A stretch of 11,774 nucleotides of DNA from Verrucomicrobiales bacterium (lineage in GTDB: Bacteria; Verrucomicrobiota; Verrucomicrobiia; Verrucomicrobiales; DEV007), in contig PAPL01000046.1 of the NCBI GenBank assembly GCA_002708885.1, positions 1 to 11,774 on the forward strand. Direction: 5' to 3'. Below, one piece after another: positions 1-6,342 of the stretch. Every line of letters begins with the position of its first letter. Within the stretch, counting starts at the first letter, position 1. The position numbers and the translations under genes were made by a program. The notes under the pieces were generated by a model that was not told where the DNA came from, searched no databases, and saw only the letters and a list, made by a program, of their open reading frames with translations.

Positions 1-132
1 GGTGAAGGTCAAGGTGAAGGTCAAGGCGAAGGTCAAGGCGAAGGTCAAGGCGAAGGTCAAGGCGAAGGTCAGGGCCAAGGTCAGGGCCAAGGTCAGGGCC
101 AAGGTCAGGGCCAAGGTCAGGGTCAGGGACAA
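1..132 (+). repeat. 12-bp tandem minisatellite (GGYSAAGGTCAR) encoding GEGQ/GQGQ
   Basis: Ten near-identical 12-bp units plus one degenerate unit are visible, and the array continues beyond the left edge. The order is two ggtgaaggtcaa, three ggcgaaggtcaa, one ggcgaaggtcag, four ggccaaggtcag, then ggtcagggacaa. Neighbouring units differ by single bases, so the array shows a left-to-right gradient of variants as expected from local slippage and duplication. Because the unit is a multiple of 3, unit gain or loss changes protein length without a frameshift. It lies wholly inside the coding region. Confidence 0.92.
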
Positions 133-351
133 CCGTCCGAACAAGGAAATGGAGATCAGGGCAATTACACTGGAACGGGCGGAGCAAAAGGACCAAAGAG
201 AGATGAGAGAGGGACCAGTAAATTTATCGGATTACCAAAGCGCGAAAGAGGCACCTTAAACCAGTCTAAATCCGATTCTTATCCGGCAGAATACGGTTCA
301 CTCATTCAGCAATATCTGAAAAACCTATCAGACAAAGCTACAAACAAATAA
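1..351 (+). CDS. C-terminal part of a Gly/Gln/Glu-repeat protein (5' end outside window)
   Basis: The coding frame begins at base 1, is open to the left edge and stops with TAA at 349-351, giving the last 116 residues of a larger protein. The visible part starts with a GEGQ array that drifts into GQGQ (about residues 1-44), then a basic low-complexity linker (GAKGPKRDERG), then a more conserved tail containing LPKRERGTLNQ, PAEYGSLIQQY and LKNLSDKATNK. That tail resembles, from memory, the ends of large Planctomycetes/Verrucomicrobia membrane proteins found near MoxR/BatA/VWA genes, where a similar segment follows a Q/G/E-rich stretch; this is inference. The repeat leaves another frame open too (2-259, reading KVKV/KVRA), but only frame 1 gives a sensible tail. 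It ends 42 bp before the next gene on the same strand and is probably co-transcribed with it. Function unknown. Confidence 0.75.
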   Translation, partial: GEGQGEGQGEGQGEGQGEGQGEGQGQGQGQGQGQGQGQGQGQGQPSEQGNGDQGNYTGTGGAKGPKRDERGTSKFIGLPKRERGTLNQSKSDSYPAEYGSLIQQYLKNLSDKATNK

Positions 352-393
352 AAACTGCTGAGCAAACGTTCCTTTAGCCTGAAACGCAAGACA

Positions 394-1458
394 ATGGGTA
401 TCTCTATTAAAAATATCATTAAAGACACATTTGTTTGCTCAGTGGTTTTTCTAGCAATGCTGTGTTCTGGAATTGGTGCCCCATCCAAAGGCCGTTTGGA
501 GGACCCTGTCAAAGTTAACGCGGCCACGGAGGCGGTAATTAACAGCGCACTGGCTTACCTGGCCTCAAAGCAATCCCCCACTGGAGCCTGGGCAGGAGAA
601 ACTGGTGAGGAGGCAAGGTATCCAATCGCGATGACTGCCTACACATTAATGGCTTTTCAGGCCGCTGGGAACTTACCCAATGAAGGGCCCTACGGAAAGA
701 ATGTAGATCTGGCCGTTCGTTACCTACTATCACAAATAAACGATCAGGGATTAATCGGTGATGAAAATAGCGGGCAATACATGTACTTCCACGGAATTGC
801 CAGCATCGCTCTCGCGGAACTGTACGGGCAAACAAATGATGATGCTCTGAAGAACAAACTAGAGAAAATGATCAAAGTGATTGTCAGCAGTCAAAATCTA
901 CAGGGAGGCTGGAGGTACCAACCCATTGCCAGAGACGCGGACATCTCAGTAACAGTTCTGGCCGTCGTCGCTCTGAGAGCCGCCAAAAACGGGGGCCTTT
1001 CCGTACCACAAAAAACAATTGATGATGCAGTTAGTTATGTGAAAAAATGCTTCAACAAGCGAGACGGCGGTTTTGGATATCAGCCCGCTCAGGGGTCCGG
1101 CTTTGCGAGGACAGCCGCTGCGATTTATTCGCTCCAGGTCTGCGGCGAATACGATGACTCAACGGTCACTGCCGGTTCAAAGTACCTTAATCTTAAATTT
1201 AAACCGGGAGACCGTTGGTTCACCTATGGAAATTTCTACGCAGCTCCCGCTCAATATATGATAGGGGGAAAGGTGTGGGCCGATTGGTATTCAACCCTGA
1301 ATAAAAATTTATTAGAAAGGGTTCGGACCGATGACGATGGGAACAAGTACTGGAACAGAGAACTCGACGGCAGCAGCCCCGGACCCATTTTTTCCACGGC
1401 AGTGTACACAATGATTTTAGCAATGCCTTACCATTACGTCCCACTTTACCAAAGATAA
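394..1458 (+). CDS. Exported prenyltransferase/squalene-cyclase-fold repeat protein
   Basis: This 354-residue protein starts with a Sec-type signal (KNIIK, then a hydrophobic stretch at about residues 11-29), so it should act outside the cytoplasm. The mature part is a chain of alpha-hairpin repeats typical of the terpene-cyclase/prenyltransferase alpha/alpha toroid: AVINSALAYLASKQSPTGAW (48-66), AVRYLLSQINDQG (107-119), QNLQGGWRYQP (167-177), DADISVTVLAVVALRAA (181-197), DGGFGYQP (224-231) and TAAAIYSLQVCG (240-251). The Q-x-x-x-G-G-W and D-x-D-x-S-V-T patterns mark this fold. It is about half the length of squalene-hopene cyclase (around 630 residues), and I see no true DxDD catalytic motif, so enzymatic cyclisation is doubtful; a binding role is as likely. 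ATG at 394 is chosen because it gives the signal peptide; no Shine-Dalgarno is visible. Only 11 bp separate it from the next gene, so the pair is probably one operon. Confidence 0.85.
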   Translation: MGISIKNIIKDTFVCSVVFLAMLCSGIGAPSKGRLEDPVKVNAATEAVINSALAYLASKQSPTGAWAGETGEEARYPIAMTAYTLMAFQAAGNLPNEGPYGKNVDLAVRYLLSQINDQGLIGDENSGQYMYFHGIASIALAELYGQTNDDALKNKLEKMIKVIVSSQNLQGGWRYQPIARDADISVTVLAVVALRAAKNGGLSVPQKTIDDAVSYVKKCFNKRDGGFGYQPAQGSGFARTAAAIYSLQVCGEYDDSTVTAGSKYLNLKFKPGDRWFTYGNFYAAPAQYMIGGKVWADWYSTLNKNLLERVRTDDDGNKYWNRELDGSSPGPIFSTAVYTMILAMPYHYVPLYQR

Positions 1459-1469
1459 AATTTTATAGA

Positions 1470-2870
1470 ATGCATCACAGAAAACTCGAATCAGCAGTAC
1501 ACGTTACGAGTTTATTTCTCTTCCTCTTATCAGCGCAGGGACGTTCTGAATTCAGGGTCGATATTGAAAGCACTAACAATTCGGCCTGGGGAGGATTCAT
1601 CAGATCAGAGGGCACAAAACTAATTAAGACCAAAGACCATGTAGGCACTTCACTCGATCAGAGCGAGGGATCAGCGGGCATAGAAAAGACAGTCGATTTA
1701 AACAGTACGGGCCGAATCATATTCTACGCACCCGAAACAGTGACCCCTATTAAGACCTATGAAGATGGTCCCCTCCCCCCTCCGTGGGTCGAATCGGCCG
1801 TCGGCCCCCTCCCGAGAGGCGGCTCTGTCATAGTAAAGAACGGAAGCATTCTGGTTGAAACCTCATCACCGGAACGGAACGAAGAATTCGGGTCCTTCTA
1901 CATGACCCATCGCCCGTTCCCCGAAACTGAAACACACGTCACGACTAAGATCACCAGAATAGATACTTACGAACAGGAAACAAAAAGCGGAATCATGATC
2001 CGCAAAGGAACTGATCCGAATGCAGAAAGCGTTTTCCTTGCCCTTTCTCACAGGCGCCCCGCATCCATTCATTTCACCAAAGGAGGAGAAACTATAAGCA
2101 AAACAGATGCACGAAGTAATTCAAGGCCCGGGCACTGGTTACGATTGACCCGCGAAGGAGGCAAAATCACTGGCTATGTTTCAGCGGACGGAGAGTTGTG
2201 GCGGTCACTCAAATCTTTCCCCGATCAGATGGGCAAAGATGCGATTGTCTGTTTAGTCGGACAAGGCCGCAAACCGCGACGCCGATGGGCCACAGTCTTT
2301 GACCACTTACAGATAGGAACGCTGAATGAACTCGGATCCCAAAAAATACTACATCCGAAAATAGCCCTGATCGACGGCACCATTTTTCATTCACCCATTC
2401 AATCTGCAAATAAATCCATCTTTAGGCTAGGCGGTAACTATACCGGAAAAGTAATACCGTCACTCACAATTTCACGGATAGAATTTCATCACCCCATCGA
2501 AAACAAGTTCGATGAATTCTTGGACGGCAGAAGGAACGGAGTACTTCTGTCCAACGGTGACTTTTTCGAATGTGATCTGACCTCAATCACCAACAACGCC
2601 GAAGGCATTGAAATGGCATGCCGATCGTCACTTTTCGGGGAACGAAAATTTGACCTGACCGGATCAGTAGATGCTCTGGTCCTGAGGCCAGCATCGAAAA
2701 AGGCCCCGCCCGGTCAGCCATGTAGCATCTTGACCTGGCAAGGGGGCAGAATTTACGGGCGAAACCTAAGATTTAATAAAAACGAGGCCATCATAGACAC
2801 GATACGCCTTCGGACCCAAAATATTCCCTTAAAAGAAATAAAAACCATCATTACAGGTAATAAGAGTTGA
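1470..2870 (+). CDS. Exported protein with concanavalin-like (DUF1349-type) domain and C-terminal beta repeats
   Basis: This 466-residue protein begins with a likely signal peptide (hydrophobic HVTSLFLFLLSAQG, 11-24). Residues about 105-285 read as a jelly-roll of the DUF1349/LamG-like type: PWVESAVGPLPRGGSV opening, SGIMIRKGTDPNAESVFLAL, then the diagnostic HWLRLTREGGKITGYVS plus ADGELW (222-244), closing with VFDHLQIG (277-283). In this family the fold usually binds carbohydrate or another ligand; no catalytic residues are evident. Residues about 298-462 form three related beta repeats with an L-x-D/N-G-x-x-x opening (301-305, 360-364, 423-427) and, most clearly in the last, a closing IPLKEIKTI strand. 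It follows the preceding exported protein by 11 bp and is likely co-transcribed and co-exported. No Shine-Dalgarno precedes ATG 1470. I do not recognise a named family for the whole protein; specific function unknown. Confidence 0.78.
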   Translation: MHHRKLESAVHVTSLFLFLLSAQGRSEFRVDIESTNNSAWGGFIRSEGTKLIKTKDHVGTSLDQSEGSAGIEKTVDLNSTGRIIFYAPETVTPIKTYEDGPLPPPWVESAVGPLPRGGSVIVKNGSILVETSSPERNEEFGSFYMTHRPFPETETHVTTKITRIDTYEQETKSGIMIRKGTDPNAESVFLALSHRRPASIHFTKGGETISKTDARSNSRPGHWLRLTREGGKITGYVSADGELWRSLKSFPDQMGKDAIVCLVGQGRKPRRRWATVFDHLQIGTLNELGSQKILHPKIALIDGTIFHSPIQSANKSIFRLGGNYTGKVIPSLTISRIEFHHPIENKFDEFLDGRRNGVLLSNGDFFECDLTSITNNAEGIEMACRSSLFGERKFDLTGSVDALVLRPASKKAPPGQPCSILTWQGGRIYGRNLRFNKNEAIIDTIRLRTQNIPLKEIKTIITGNKS

Positions 2871-2955
2871 GAATTTTGTCCGTCCTTGCTTGCATCATTA
2901 TGAAACTCTGTAATAAATCATCGAATCAGAAATTCTCCCATTTTAATTAAAAAGA

Positions 2956-4122
2956 ATGAAAGCAATTCTAGCCCTTGAAGATGGCCGCCATTTTGTAGGT
3001 GAAGCGTTCGGAGCCACCGGTGAACAGAGTGGAGAAATCTGCTTCAATACATCGATGACAGGCTATCAGGAAATTCTAACTGATCCCTCATACAGGGGCC
3101 AGATTGTGACAATGACCTATCCGCTTATTGGTAATTACGGAGTCAATGACATTGACACCGAAAGCACATCCCCGCACGTCAAAGGATTTGTCATAGAGGA
3201 ACTTTGCGAAGAACCGAGTAACTGGAGATCTGAGAATTCTCTGCAGTCATATTTAAAGGATAACAACATAATAGGAATTCAAGGAATTGATACCCGTTCA
3301 CTGACCAAGCACTTAAGGGAACGCGGAGCAATGAAAGCTCTACTCACTACTGAAGACATCTCCCCTGAAGATGCCTGCTCCCGCGCAGCACAATCGGACG
3401 GAGTCGTCGGAATGGATTTTGTTCAGGAAGTGACGACTGAAAAACCCTATCAGTGGGACCCCGATGACACCCTGAGCAGAGAATGGGTACTGGCAAATCC
3501 CACGACAGAACCCGATCAAAATGACGGTAACAATTATTATCAGAATCTTCCTGAAATTAAATATCAAATCGTTGCATATGATTTCGGAATAAAACAAAAC
3601 ATCCTTCGGTGCTTAAGACGAGAAGGTTTTTCCATTAACGTTGTTAACGCAAGGACCCCGGCAGAGGAGGTCCTGTCCATGAATCCTGATGGGGTATTCC
3701 TCTCTAACGGGCCCGGTGACCCGGAGGCCCTCGGTCACATCCACACGGAAATTAAATCATTGCTTGGAAAAATTCCTGTATTCGGAATCTGTTTGGGGCA
3801 TCAGGTACTGGCTCATGCCATTGGAGGCAAAACATACAAACTTAAATTCGGCCATCGAGGCGGGAACCAACCAGTCAAAGACCTCAGAACAGATGCGGTA
3901 GCCATCACATCACAGAACCATGGATTTGCCGTTGATGCTGACTCACTGCCCTCGAGTGCCGAAGTGACCCACATCAATTTAAATGATGACACTGTTGAGG
4001 GTCTCCGTAGCAATGACCATCCGACTTTCAGTGTTCAATATCACCCCGAAGCTTCGCCCGGACCAAACGATGCTAAGTATTTCTTTTCAGAATTCGCCAA
4101 ACTGATTGAAGATTCGAAGTGA
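2956..4122 (+). CDS. carA: Carbamoyl-phosphate synthase small (glutaminase) subunit
   Basis: CarA hydrolyses glutamine and channels ammonia to CarB, which makes carbamoyl phosphate for pyrimidine and arginine synthesis in the cytoplasm. The 388 residues (E. coli: 382) contain the small-subunit N-terminal domain (GEICFNTSMTGYQEILTDPS, 26-45; IIGIQGIDTRSLTKHLRE, 105-122) and a class I glutamine amidotransferase domain from about 205. The catalytic triad is intact: Cys279 in GICLGHQ, His363 and Glu365 in QYHPEASPGP. The oxyanion motif SNGPGDP is at 250-256. A linker at about 178-200 (WVLANP through NNYYQNLPE) between the domains looks longer than usual. carB is not next to it, so the two subunits are encoded apart unless carB lies elsewhere nearby. 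An 85-bp gap separates it from the upstream gene, so it probably has its own promoter, but I see no strong one. ATG at 2956 matches the family start. Confidence 0.97.
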   Translation: MKAILALEDGRHFVGEAFGATGEQSGEICFNTSMTGYQEILTDPSYRGQIVTMTYPLIGNYGVNDIDTESTSPHVKGFVIEELCEEPSNWRSENSLQSYLKDNNIIGIQGIDTRSLTKHLRERGAMKALLTTEDISPEDACSRAAQSDGVVGMDFVQEVTTEKPYQWDPDDTLSREWVLANPTTEPDQNDGNNYYQNLPEIKYQIVAYDFGIKQNILRCLRREGFSINVVNARTPAEEVLSMNPDGVFLSNGPGDPEALGHIHTEIKSLLGKIPVFGICLGHQVLAHAIGGKTYKLKFGHRGGNQPVKDLRTDAVAITSQNHGFAVDADSLPSSAEVTHINLNDDTVEGLRSNDHPTFSVQYHPEASPGPNDAKYFFSEFAKLIEDSK

Positions 4123-4228
4123 CCATTATATTTTTCACAGTTCACCCCCTTAGATTTCCAAAATAAAACTTAAAGAAAGATAGGATCTGATTTAAATCAT
4201 AAATGAGCAAAGAGGCTCAGTTAATTTT

Positions 4229-5506
4229 ATGCCCAACACAATTATTGTAGGAGCCCAGTGGGGCGATGAAGGAAAAGGAAAAATTGTCGACTTCCTCACT
4301 GAAGACACTGACATTGTAGTAAGAGCTCAGGGAGGCAATAATGCGGGGCACACTGTCATACATGACAACAAAAAATATGTCCTCCACTTAATACCATCCG
4401 GAATCTTATGGCCTGAGAAGAAATGTGTCATAGGTAACGGTGTCGTCATCGATCCGGTATCCCTCCTCGAGGAATTTGATAACTTAAAGACTCAGGGAGT
4501 CGAGGTGAGTCCTGAAAATTTAGCTATCAGCAACAGAGCTCACCTGACCCTGTCCTATCACCGGACCCTGGACTCTTATCGCGAGTCTGGACTCGGAGGT
4601 AAAAAAATTGGCACAACAGGAAGAGGCATCGGCCCGACTTATATCGATAAGGCGGAACGTTCCGGTATCCGGATGGCAGATCTATTTGATGAGGAATCCT
4701 TATCCGAAAAAATCATATCCAAAGTCGATAAAGCGAACAGTACCCTGGAGGGTAGCGGAGCGGAAACAATAGACAGCAATGAAATTATTAACCAAATAAA
4801 AGAAGCTGCCGAACGGCTTAAACCTTTCATAACCGAAACCACGACTTACCTGCACGAACAAATCATCGCAGGTAAATCACTGCTCTTTGAGGGTGCCCAG
4901 GGAACTTACTTGGACATAGATCATGGGACTTACCCATTCGTCACTTCATCCAACACCACGGCCGGCGGAGCTTGCACAGGATCCGGTGTTTCACCCCGAT
5001 CAATTGATAATGTGACCGCAGTAGCAAAGGCCTACACTACTAGAGTAGGATCAGGACCCTTCATTACAGAAAATCAAGAATTTTCAGACCGCATGCACGG
5101 CATGGGAAGAGAATTTGGTGCAACAACGGGCCGAAAAAGACGCTGCGGATGGTTCGATGCAGTCCTCGTGCGACACGCCTGCAGACTGAACGGGGCCGAT
5201 CATCTTGCCCTCACTAATGTCGATGGACTGGACGGTATAGATACAATAAAGATCTGCACCTCGTACGAGCTGAGAGGCGAAACAATTTATACTCCCCCGG
5301 CAAATTCCGAGGACTGGGAAATCTGCAATCCCGTTTATGAAGAAATGCCGGGATGGGTCGATGAGATCACGGCCGGGGCACCTGACATTGCAACGTTGCC
5401 GGAAAAAGCAAAGGCTTATCTGGACCGTCTCTCTGAACTTTGTGAAACTCCAATCAGGATCGTTGGGGTCGGACCGGACCGTAAGGAAACACTCTTAAGG
5501 GATTAA
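4229..5506 (+). CDS. purA: Adenylosuccinate synthetase
   Basis: PurA condenses IMP with aspartate using GTP, the first committed step to AMP, in the cytoplasm. The 425 residues (E. coli: 432) carry all family signatures: the N-terminal P-loop GAQWGDEGKGKIVDFL (8-23) with catalytic Asp13, GNNAGHTV with catalytic His41, GTTGRGIGPTYIDKAERSGI (IMP/GTP contacts), FEGAQGTYLDIDHGTYPFV, SSNTTAGGACTGSG, GREFGATTGRKRRCGWFD, NVDGLDG and the C-terminal VGVGPDRKETL. No key residue appears altered, so it should be active. ATG at 4229 places the P-loop at the usual distance from the N-terminus. The 106-bp gap after carA has no clear terminator, and an AGAGG tract (4211-4215) is too far from the start to be a good ribosome binding site. 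Co-transcription with carA is possible but not shown. Confidence 0.98.
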   Translation: MPNTIIVGAQWGDEGKGKIVDFLTEDTDIVVRAQGGNNAGHTVIHDNKKYVLHLIPSGILWPEKKCVIGNGVVIDPVSLLEEFDNLKTQGVEVSPENLAISNRAHLTLSYHRTLDSYRESGLGGKKIGTTGRGIGPTYIDKAERSGIRMADLFDEESLSEKIISKVDKANSTLEGSGAETIDSNEIINQIKEAAERLKPFITETTTYLHEQIIAGKSLLFEGAQGTYLDIDHGTYPFVTSSNTTAGGACTGSGVSPRSIDNVTAVAKAYTTRVGSGPFITENQEFSDRMHGMGREFGATTGRKRRCGWFDAVLVRHACRLNGADHLALTNVDGLDGIDTIKICTSYELRGETIYTPPANSEDWEICNPVYEEMPGWVDEITAGAPDIATLPEKAKAYLDRLSELCETPIRIVGVGPDRKETLLRD

Positions 5507-5518
5507 TCACTAAGATAA

Positions 5519-5548
5519 TTGCATTGTGTTAGTTTGGAATTTTATATT
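5519..5548 (+). promoter_or_regulatory. Candidate sigma-70-type promoter for uppS
   Basis: TTGCAT (5519-5524) and TATATT (5543-5548) lie 18 bp apart, close to -35/-10 consensus elements, inside the 77-bp gap between purA and uppS. A start site near 5556 would give a leader of roughly 28 bases. The -10 element falls inside an inverted repeat (5528-5556), which could act as an operator. Spacing and hexamers are read by eye; AT-rich gaps often produce such matches by chance. Confidence 0.3.
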
Positions 5549-5556
5549 CCAATAAC
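5528..5556 (+). promoter_or_regulatory. Inverted repeat / hairpin upstream of uppS
   Basis: The arms TTGGAAT (5534-5540) and ATTCCAA (5546-5552) are perfect complements around a TTTAT loop. Outside them GTTA (5528-5531) pairs with TAAC (5553-5556) after a two-base bulge (GT), giving 11 base pairs in all. No T-tract follows, so it is not a standard intrinsic terminator. It overlaps the candidate -10 element, so a protein-binding operator or a leader hairpin is the likelier reading. The dyad is directly seen; its role is inferred. Confidence 0.45.
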
Positions 5557-5583
5557 GACCCAGTTCATTTATCATATATACAA

Positions 5584-6297
5584 ATGCCCACCCAGAAAAA
5601 ATCACCCCCTAAGCATATCGCTATCATAATGGATGGTAATGGGAGATGGGCAAAGTCACGGGGCCTTCAGAGGTGGGAAGGACATCAGGCCGGCGCCGAA
5701 TCCGTAAAGGCCGTGACAGAGGGATGCATCGAAGCCAAAGTCGAATACCTTACTTTGTATGCCTTTTCGAATGAGAACTGGAACCGTCCAAAAGATGAAG
5801 TGGATGCACTCATGAAATTGCTGGAAAGGTTTCTGAAAAAAAAATCCAAAGAACTAAAAGAAAATAATATTCGGCTCCAGGCAATCGGAAACCTTCAAGA
5901 CCTGTCACCAGGCGCGTTAAAAGCATTAGAAAAAACCATTGAAGAAACGCAAGATAATACAGCCCTAACGCTCATTCTTGCTCTCAGTTATGGGGCCCGT
6001 GAAGAGATAGTTCATGGAGTCAAAGGTGTTTTATCCGATATAAATGATGGCAAGCTGGACCCTTCAAAAATCGATACGGAAAAATTCAGTGAGTACCTAT
6101 ACACTGCCCGAACACCTGACCCCGACCTGCTCATTCGCACCTCTGGTGAAAAGCGCTTATCAAATTTTCTCCTCTGGCAGATCAGTTACGCGGAACTTTT
6201 CATAAGTGACAAATTATGGCCAGATTTCAGCAAAGAAGACCTCCTAGAAGCGATCGAAGACTTCAGTGATCGGGAAAGAAGATACGGAGAAGTTTGA
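5584..6297 (+). CDS. uppS: Isoprenyl transferase (undecaprenyl diphosphate synthase)
   Basis: UppS adds cis-isoprene units to farnesyl diphosphate, making the C55 carrier lipid precursor used for peptidoglycan and other envelope polymers; it acts at the inner face of the cytoplasmic membrane. The 237 residues match the family: HIAIIMDGNGRWAKSRG (11-27) with the catalytic Asp17 and the NGRW loop, LTLYAFSNENWNRP (56-69) with the substrate-binding Ser62/Asn65, and IRTSGEKRLSNFLLWQ (184-199) with Arg185, Arg191 and Ser193 for pyrophosphate binding, followed by YAEL (Glu204, Mg-binding). RTSGE replaces the commoner RTGGE, a mild change. The usual C-terminal RERRYGE is present. Unlike many bacteria, cdsA does not follow; an exported pentapeptide protein starts 31 bp downstream. 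ATG at 5584 gives the normal N-terminal length, without a visible Shine-Dalgarno. Confidence 0.96.
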   Translation: MPTQKKSPPKHIAIIMDGNGRWAKSRGLQRWEGHQAGAESVKAVTEGCIEAKVEYLTLYAFSNENWNRPKDEVDALMKLLERFLKKKSKELKENNIRLQAIGNLQDLSPGALKALEKTIEETQDNTALTLILALSYGAREEIVHGVKGVLSDINDGKLDPSKIDTEKFSEYLYTARTPDPDLLIRTSGEKRLSNFLLWQISYAELFISDKLWPDFSKEDLLEAIEDFSDRERRYGEV

Positions 6298-6322
6298 TTC
6301 TGCTCTAAGTAATGGATAAATT

Positions 6323-6342
6323 ATCGGCATGAAAAAGCCGAT
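6323..6342 (+). promoter_or_regulatory. Hairpin enclosing the start codon of the pentapeptide gene
   Basis: ATCGGC (6323-6328) and GCCGAT (6337-6342) are perfect complements, and the 8-base loop is ATGAAAAA, so the start codon (6329-6331) is the first thing in the loop. The stem is followed by CATTTTT (6343-6349), so the element also looks like a short terminator for uppS read-through. It could set translation of the gene, end upstream transcripts, or be chance within the first codons. Confidence 0.35.

Noticed and set aside
1..132. Short direct repeats considered as a CRISPR array
   Set aside because: The units are contiguous 12-mers with no spacers and lie in a coding frame.
2..259. Reading of 85 residues rich in KVKV/KVRA in the second frame
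   Set aside because: It is the alternate frame of the 12-bp repeat. The frame starting at base 1 continues through to a plausible C-terminus at 351, while this one stops in the middle of that coding sequence.
457..468. Possible lipoprotein lipobox with Cys24 in the terpene-cyclase-fold protein
   Set aside because: The residues before Cys24 (Ala-Met-Leu) do not fit the L-A/S-G/A-C pattern; an ordinary Sec signal is more likely.
2869..2937. GAGAATTT (2869-2876) complementary to AAATTCTC (2930-2937) around the carA leader
   Set aside because: The arms are 53 bases apart in AT-rich sequence and one overlaps the upstream stop codon; such a match is fairly likely by chance. The -35/-10-like TTGCTT and TAATAA (2886-2916) have a 19-bp spacer and are equally weak.
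4204..4219. TGAGC-AAAGAG-GCTCA hairpin nine bases before the purA start
   Set aside because: It has only five base pairs and no T-tract or other support. It is noted because several neighbouring starts also have small dyads, but too weak to call.
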